A stretch of 17,597 nt of DNA. Origin: DATGKD01 sp035294855. GTDB lineage: Bacteria > Actinomycetota > Acidimicrobiia > Acidimicrobiales > UBA8190. The position numbers and the translations under genes were made by a program. Shown piece by piece: positions 13,640-17,597 of this stretch (position 1 is its first letter; every line of letters begins with the position of its first letter). Location: the NCBI GenBank assembly GCA_035294855.1, contig DATGKD010000059.1, forward strand, positions 1 to 17,597, read 5' to 3'. The notes under the pieces were generated by a model. That model ran no database searches, had not been told where the DNA came from, and saw only the letters and a program-made list of their open reading frames with translations.

Positions 13640-15121
13640 GTGGCCGCGCCCGACGACCGACTGCCGGTGATCGTGGCGGCGGCACAGGTCATCGAGCGCG
13701 ATGCGGTGGTGTCCGCGCTGGACCTGGCCACCCGCGCCGCCGACGCCGCGCTCGCCCCTGTCCGCGCGCTCCGTCCCCGCATCGATCGGGTCTCGTTCGT
13801 GAACAGCATCTCCGAGGTCGGCACTCGCCCGGCGAGCGACCTCGCTCGGCGACTCGGGTTGTCACCCCGGTGGACAGAGGTCACGACCATCGGGGGCAAC
13901 TCGCCGCAATCGCTCGTGAACCGGGCGGCCCAAGCCGTCGCCGCCGGCGAGCTCGACGCGGTGCTGGTGGCCGGGGCGGAAGCGCAGCGCTCGGCGCGTG
14001 CGGGTCTCCCGCGAGCTTCTGCCCGCGACGCGCCGTCAGGAGAGCCGGCGGCGACCTCACCCGATCCGGTCGTCGGCGACCCCCGACCGGGGGTGGGCGC
14101 CGCCGAGATGCAGGCCGGCCTGCTCGCGCCGGTGCACGTGTACGCGCTGTTCGAGAGCGCCATCGCGGCCAGGGCGGGACGCTCGCCTGCCGAGCAGCGT
14201 GTCGTCCTCGGCGAGCTCATGGCGCCGTTCACCGAGGTGGCCGCCACCCATCCCACGGCGTGGTTCGCCGAAGCCCGCACCCCGGCCGAGCTCTCGCAGC
14301 CGGGCGAGGACAACCGACTCGTGAGCGAGCCTTACACCAAGCGCCTGTGCGCCCTCTTGCAGGTCGACCAGGCCGCGGCCGTCGTCCTGACGTCGCTCGG
14401 GGCCGCGCGCGCCGCGCGCTGCGAGGATCGGGCGGTCTTCGTGTGGGCCGGGGCGGAAGCCAACGACGTCTGGTTCCCGACAGCCCGTCCCGATCCCGGG
14501 CGGTCGCCCGCGCTCGCCGCCGCGTCGGCGGCCGCGCTGGCGGCGGCCCGCTCGGACGTGGACGACATGGACTGCTTCGACGTGTACTCGTGCTTTCCGA
14601 GCGCGGTGGAGATGGCGGCCGACGCCCTGGGGCTCGGCATCCGCGACCCACGCGGCCTCACGGTGACCGGTGGGCTGCCGTACTTCGGCGGACCGGGGAA
14701 CAACTACGCGCTCCATGCCATCGCCACGATGACCGACCGCCTGCGGGACCGGGGCGGGCGCGGCCTGCTGAACGCCCTCGGCTGGTACGTCACCAAGCAT
14801 GCCGTTGGCATCTACGGCGCCAGCCCGCCTCCGGCTGGATGGCAGCTCGCCGACACCGCCTGGGCGCAGCGCGAGATCGACGCCACGGCGGTCGACGTCG
14901 CACCAGAGTTCTCCGGACGGGCCACGGTCGTGGCCTCCACGGTGGCGTACGACCCGTCGGGGACGGTGACGGCCGCACCGGTCATCGCCCGCATCGCGGA
15001 CGGCCGTCAGATCGCCGCCTGCGCCGAACCCGCCGCGCAGCCGTCGCTCGCCGGGAGCTCGCTCGTCGGAAGCACCGTGCATGTCTCGGGCTCACCACCT
15101 ACCTACCGCGTGGCCGGCTGA
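13640..15121 (+). CDS. Thiolase-like acetyl-CoA acetyltransferase homologue, nucleophile Cys absent
   Basis: 493 residues from GTG 13640, six bases after the tetR stop, so probably one transcript. The N-terminal half has the thiolase fold: VIVAAAQV at 10-17, a central GGNSPQSLVNRAAQAVAAGELDAVLVAGAEA region (85-115), and a later DCFDVYSCFPSAVE (311-324) comparable to the HDCF motif of SCP-x thiolases. Where active thiolases carry the nucleophilic Cys, this protein has Asn-Ser-Pro (87-89). TGGLPYFGGPGNNYALHAI (343-361) and TKHAVGIYG (385-393) follow the pattern of the mycobacterial Cys-less thiolase-like proteins. The last hundred residues look like the extra OB-like domain of that group. It may bind CoA esters, cleave by another mechanism such as a retro-aldol, or act as a scaffold; function is open. 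Confidence 0.85.
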   Translation: MAAPDDRLPVIVAAAQVIERDAVVSALDLATRAADAALAPVRALRPRIDRVSFVNSISEVGTRPASDLARRLGLSPRWTEVTTIGGNSPQSLVNRAAQAVAAGELDAVLVAGAEAQRSARAGLPRASARDAPSGEPAATSPDPVVGDPRPGVGAAEMQAGLLAPVHVYALFESAIAARAGRSPAEQRVVLGELMAPFTEVAATHPTAWFAEARTPAELSQPGEDNRLVSEPYTKRLCALLQVDQAAAVVLTSLGAARAARCEDRAVFVWAGAEANDVWFPTARPDPGRSPALAAASAAALAAARSDVDDMDCFDVYSCFPSAVEMAADALGLGIRDPRGLTVTGGLPYFGGPGNNYALHAIATMTDRLRDRGGRGLLNALGWYVTKHAVGIYGASPPPAGWQLADTAWAQREIDATAVDVAPEFSGRATVVASTVAYDPSGTVTAAPVIARIADGRQIAACAEPAAQPSLAGSSLVGSTVHVSGSPPTYRVAG

Positions 15122-15269
15122 GCACGCCGGCGGCCCGCGCCCCCGCGTCGCGGATGGCGCCATCGAGGTCGGCGCGGCCAGACTCGGGCGCCGGACTCGG
15201 ACGCGGCGGACTCGGCTCCGAGGCTCGCGGCGCAGACGGTGCCGAAACACGAGGCAGGGAGGACGAGAG

Positions 15270-16040
15270 ATGGCGGCAGTCGAACGGGAGCGCCGGGGAC
15301 AGGTGGAGATCCTCACGATCAACCGTCCCGAGGCGCGCAACGCCATCAACGGCGAAGTGAGTCTGGGGATGTCCCAGGCGCTCGACGAGCTCGAAAAGGA
15401 CGACAACTGCCTCGTGGTGGTCGTCACGGGCGCCGGCGACAAGGCGTTCTCGGCCGGCATGGACCTGAAAGCCTTTGCGTCGGGCGAAGGCGCCTCCATC
15501 ATGAGCGGCACGGGGGGGTTCGGGGGCATCACCCAACGCGACTTCCCCAAGCCGATCATCGCGGCGGTGAACGGCGCGGCGCTCGCCGGCGGCTGCGAGA
15601 TCATGCTCGCCTGCGACCTCGTCGTGGCCGCCGAGCATGCCGTTTTCGGCGTGCCCGAGGTCAAGCGGGGCCTCATCGCGGGGGCCGGCGCGTTGATCCG
15701 GCTTCCCCGGAGGCTGCCGTTGTCGGTGGCCCTCGAGCTCGCCCTCACCGGCGACACCATCGACGCGCAGCGCGCCTTCGACCTCGGGCTCGTCAACCGC
15801 GTCGTGCCCGCCGAGCGCCTGCTCGACGAAGCCCTCACGCTCGCGGGCGCCATCGCCGACAACGCTCCCTTGGCCTTGCAATGGTCGAAGCGGGTGATGG
15901 TGCGGGCCGCATCGCTACCCGAGGAAGAGGGCTGGAAGGTGAACGCCGAGGCGACCGGGGTCATCTTCACGTCGTCCGACGCGCTCGAAGGGGCGGTCGC
16001 CTTCGCCGAGAAGCGCAAGCCCAACTGGCAAGGCAGGTGA
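15270..16040 (+). CDS. Enoyl-CoA hydratase/isomerase (crotonase family)
   Basis: 256 residues from ATG 15270, with AGGGAGGA (15256-15263) six bases upstream; a longer frame from 15081 is rejected. Crotonase landmarks: NRPEARNAIN (18-27), the first oxyanion residue in SAGMDLKAF (61-69), GAALAGGCEIMLACDL (102-117) with Glu110, and FGVPEVKRGLIAGAGAL (126-142) with Glu130. Both Glu that activate water in rat mitochondrial hydratase are present, so true hydration of an enoyl-CoA is likely rather than only isomerisation. The basic C-terminal helix (EKRKPNW) is typical. It is placed downstream of the thiolase-like gene after a 148-base GC-rich gap with short CGGACTCGG direct repeats and no visible promoter. 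Overlaps the next gene by four bases. Confidence 0.93.
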   Translation: MAAVERERRGQVEILTINRPEARNAINGEVSLGMSQALDELEKDDNCLVVVVTGAGDKAFSAGMDLKAFASGEGASIMSGTGGFGGITQRDFPKPIIAAVNGAALAGGCEIMLACDLVVAAEHAVFGVPEVKRGLIAGAGALIRLPRRLPLSVALELALTGDTIDAQRAFDLGLVNRVVPAERLLDEALTLAGAIADNAPLALQWSKRVMVRAASLPEEEGWKVNAEATGVIFTSSDALEGAVAFAEKRKPNWQGR

Positions 16041-16453
16041 GCGCAGCCACCGGGCTCGCGCCCGCCCTCGACGGGGTCCGGCTCTCGCTGCACGTGCTGG
16101 CCGCCGCGGTGTGGGTCGGTGGCCAGTTCACCCTCGCCGGCATCGTCCCGGCCGCGCGCACGCTCGGCCCCACCGCGCCCCGGACGCTCGCCCGGGCATT
16201 CGCCAGGTTGCAGTGGCCCGCCTTCATCCTGCTCGTCGCCACCGGGATCTGGAACGTGTCGGCGGTCAACTCCGGCCAGCCGAACACCTGGCAGACGGTG
16301 TTGTCGGTCAAGATCGGCGTGGTCGTGCTGTCGGGCGTGGGGGCCTATCTGCACACCCGCGCCACGACCCCTCGCGCCCTCGCCGCCTGGGGGGCCGTGG
16401 CCGCATTGTCTGCACTGTCGGCCCTCGTCCTCGGGGTCTTCCTGGCCGGCTGA
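16037..16453 (+). CDS. CopD-like four-helix membrane protein
   Basis: 138 residues from GTG 16037, which overlaps the hydratase stop as GTGA, so translation is probably coupled. Four hydrophobic segments lie at about 15-35, 58-80, 88-108 and 114-137. The first contains H19 and WVGG (25-28), a pattern typical of the CopD / cytochrome b561-like membrane families; a second His follows helix 3 (YLHTRA). No Cys-rich metal site is seen. Copper or haem binding is possible from the His positions but not shown. The link with the acyl-CoA genes may be only positional. Family assignment is tentative. Confidence 0.75.
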   Translation: MSAATGLAPALDGVRLSLHVLAAAVWVGGQFTLAGIVPAARTLGPTAPRTLARAFARLQWPAFILLVATGIWNVSAVNSGQPNTWQTVLSVKIGVVVLSGVGAYLHTRATTPRALAAWGAVAALSALSALVLGVFLAG

Positions 16454-16566
16454 CTCCCAGCACCACACCGGCGCGCCACCGAGCCCGGTCGCCCGAGGCC
16501 CAGAGCCGGGGTCTAACCTTGTTTGCGAAGCGTCACCTGAGCGGGTGGCACGGAAGAGAGATGCAC

Positions 16567-16800
16567 ATGCTCGGCCTCATCGAAAGCGAGTGGGGAATCA
16601 TCATCGTCCTGGTGGTGGTGGTGCTCGTCTTCGGCGGCAGCCAGCTGCCCAAGCTGGCCCGGTCGCTCGGCTCGGCGCAGAGCGAGTTCAAGAAGGGCCT
16701 GTCCGAGGGGCGCAAGGGCGAGGGCTCCGACACCACGCCGGCCGAAGCAGACAAGACGGCCGCCAAGGACGGTGACGGTCCCGCCTCTGCCTCGGGGTAG
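16567..16800 (+). CDS. tatA: Twin-arginine translocase subunit TatA/E
   Basis: 77 residues from ATG 16567, with GGAAGAGAG a few bases upstream; ATG 16561 would add Met-His and sits too close to that site. It is a single N-terminal membrane helix (about 9-21) after the acidic residues Glu6 and Glu8. The hallmark Phe22-Gly23 hinge follows, then the amphipathic helix SQLPKLARSLGSAQSEFKKG (25-44) and a polar, disordered tail. This is the TatA/E layout; TatB would normally be longer. TatA oligomerises with TatBC to let folded twin-arginine proteins cross the membrane. No tatB or tatC is in the window, as is common in actinobacteria, where tat genes are scattered. Confidence 0.92.
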   Translation: MLGLIESEWGIIIVLVVVVLVFGGSQLPKLARSLGSAQSEFKKGLSEGRKGEGSDTTPAEADKTAAKDGDGPASASG

Positions 16801-17500
16801 CGCTCCCATCGCCACCGGCGAGGAACAGGCAGAGCGCCGTCCGTCACGACGGCGGCCGTTTCCCTTCGGCGTCCACCAGGTCCTCGAGTACGTCCTCGCA
16901 GGCGTCCTCGTCGAGCTGTCGCTCCACACGGCGCGCTCCGGGCTGTTGCTCGGCGGCGCCGCCGCGTTCGCCCTGCTGGCGCTGACGGCGCGCGGGCCCC
17001 TGGGCGTGATGCGCCTGTGTGGGCGTCGGCTCCACGCCGCGGCCGACATCGTCGTGGCCCTGGCGCTGGCGGCCGCGCCCGTCCTGCCGTCCATCCGCCC
17101 GAGCGCGCTCGGCATCGTGGCGATCGAGGTCGTGGCCCTGCTGTGGCTGCGCGTGGTGACCCTGACGCGTTATGCCTCCCCGCCGCCGCCCGACAGCGAT
17201 GCGCCCGGGCGCCGCGAACGTCGCGGCGCGGGTCGGGGCGCGCCGGCAGCGGCGAGGACCGATGGTCGAGCCGCTCACGACGGCGTCGCCAAGGTGAAGG
17301 CCGCCGCCCAGGGGCCGATGGCGCCGAGCGCCGGTGACACGGGCCGGGCGGCCGACATGGCGCGGACGCTGGGCCTGTTCGCCGGCCGCGCCGCTCGGCG
17401 CATGCCGCAGGACTCCGGTGAGCTCGCCGATCAGGCCCGCGAGGCGGGCCGGCGCGCCGCTCGTGTGCACCGGGCGCTGCGCACGCGCAGTCGCCCATGA
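16772..17500 (+). CDS. Multi-pass membrane protein of unknown function
   Basis: 242 residues from GTG 16772, overlapping the end of tatA by 29 bases in another frame; no better start is visible downstream before the first helix. The N-terminal 32 residues are basic. Hydrophobic segments lie at about 36-54, 57-73, 89-107 and 111-131, giving four probable helices. From 135 on the protein is hydrophilic, rich in Pro, Arg and Ala, and likely helical near the end (about 180-238), placed in the cytoplasm. There is no recognised motif. Overlap with tatA suggests coupled expression, but a role in Tat transport is only a guess. Confidence 0.7.
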   Translation: MTVPPLPRGSAPIATGEEQAERRPSRRRPFPFGVHQVLEYVLAGVLVELSLHTARSGLLLGGAAAFALLALTARGPLGVMRLCGRRLHAAADIVVALALAAAPVLPSIRPSALGIVAIEVVALLWLRVVTLTRYASPPPPDSDAPGRRERRGAGRGAPAAARTDGRAAHDGVAKVKAAAQGPMAPSAGDTGRAADMARTLGLFAGRAARRMPQDSGELADQAREAGRRAARVHRALRTRSRP

Positions 17501-17533
17501 CACCGGCGGGACTCGTACCGGCGTGACGCGGTC

Positions 17534-17597
17534 GTGACCGGCGACGTCCTCGACCTGGCCGACCGCCTCTGGCGCGGCGTGGTCGACATCACCGAGG
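17534..17597 (+). CDS. Start of a further gene, cut by the window edge; possibly an MBL-fold hydrolase
   Basis: GTG 17534 opens 21 codons to the edge, reading D-L-A-D-R-L-W-R-G-V-V-D-I-T-E near its end. This helix resembles the N-terminus of some actinobacterial metallo-beta-lactamase-fold hydrolases (an A-x-R-L-W-x-G pattern), but the metal-binding HxHxDH region would lie outside the window. No clear ribosome site is seen. The call rests on a short match from memory. Confidence 0.4.
   Translation, partial: MTGDVLDLADRLWRGVVDITE

Noticed and set aside
15122..15269. CGGACTCGG direct repeats between thiolase-like and hydratase genes
   Set aside because: Only two or three short, irregularly spaced copies in GC-rich DNA; not enough for an operator or repeat array.
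15092..16468. 458-codon minus-strand frame
   Set aside because: Antisense of the hydratase and the CopD-like gene; Ser/Ala/Arg-rich without motifs.

Overview
The window is a high-GC, gene-dense stretch of bacterial chromosome. Frequent GTG starts, one probable leaderless promoter and the gene families present (FadE-like dehydrogenase, DUF1214/sulfotransferase pair, thiolase-like protein without the usual Cys) point to an actinobacterium. An Acidimicrobiia-type lineage is my best guess, but it is inference. I saw no rRNA, tRNA, CRISPR array, insertion sequence or phage gene.

Left end (1-2827): a minus-strand ECF-type sigma factor is fused to one membrane segment and a low-complexity Ala/Gly/Thr/Ser tail of more than 400 residues that runs off the left edge. 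Divergent from it is a small stand-alone receiver-domain protein. This is the most unusual architecture in the window.

Middle left (3072-8874): a two-gene minus operon (DUF1214 protein, then sulfotransferase), a small hypothetical gene, a RimJ/RimL-like GNAT acetyltransferase, a divergent alpha/beta hydrolase, and a pair of small membrane proteins of unknown function. Most convergent junctions carry a GC-rich hairpin that fits a terminator.

Middle right (8881-16040): an acyl-CoA metabolism cluster. It holds two hotdog thioesterases, an acyl-CoA dehydrogenase, a TetR regulator, a thiolase-like protein without the usual nucleophilic Cys, and an enoyl-CoA hydratase with both catalytic Glu. A GH1 glycosidase is divergent from the TetR gene. 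The same palindrome, GACTGA-N4-TCAGT, occurs in exactly two places I found: between the thioesterase and dehydrogenase genes, and between the GH1 and tetR genes. At both sites it overlaps or abuts plausible promoter elements. The simplest reading is a local, autoregulated TetR regulon controlling beta-oxidation-like steps on an unknown acyl substrate.

Right end (16037-17597): a small CopD-like four-helix membrane protein is translationally coupled to the hydratase. It is followed by a tatA/E gene, an overlapping multi-pass membrane protein, and the first codons of a further gene cut by the edge.

Many long open frames lie opposite real genes. They are GC-driven shadows and were left out.
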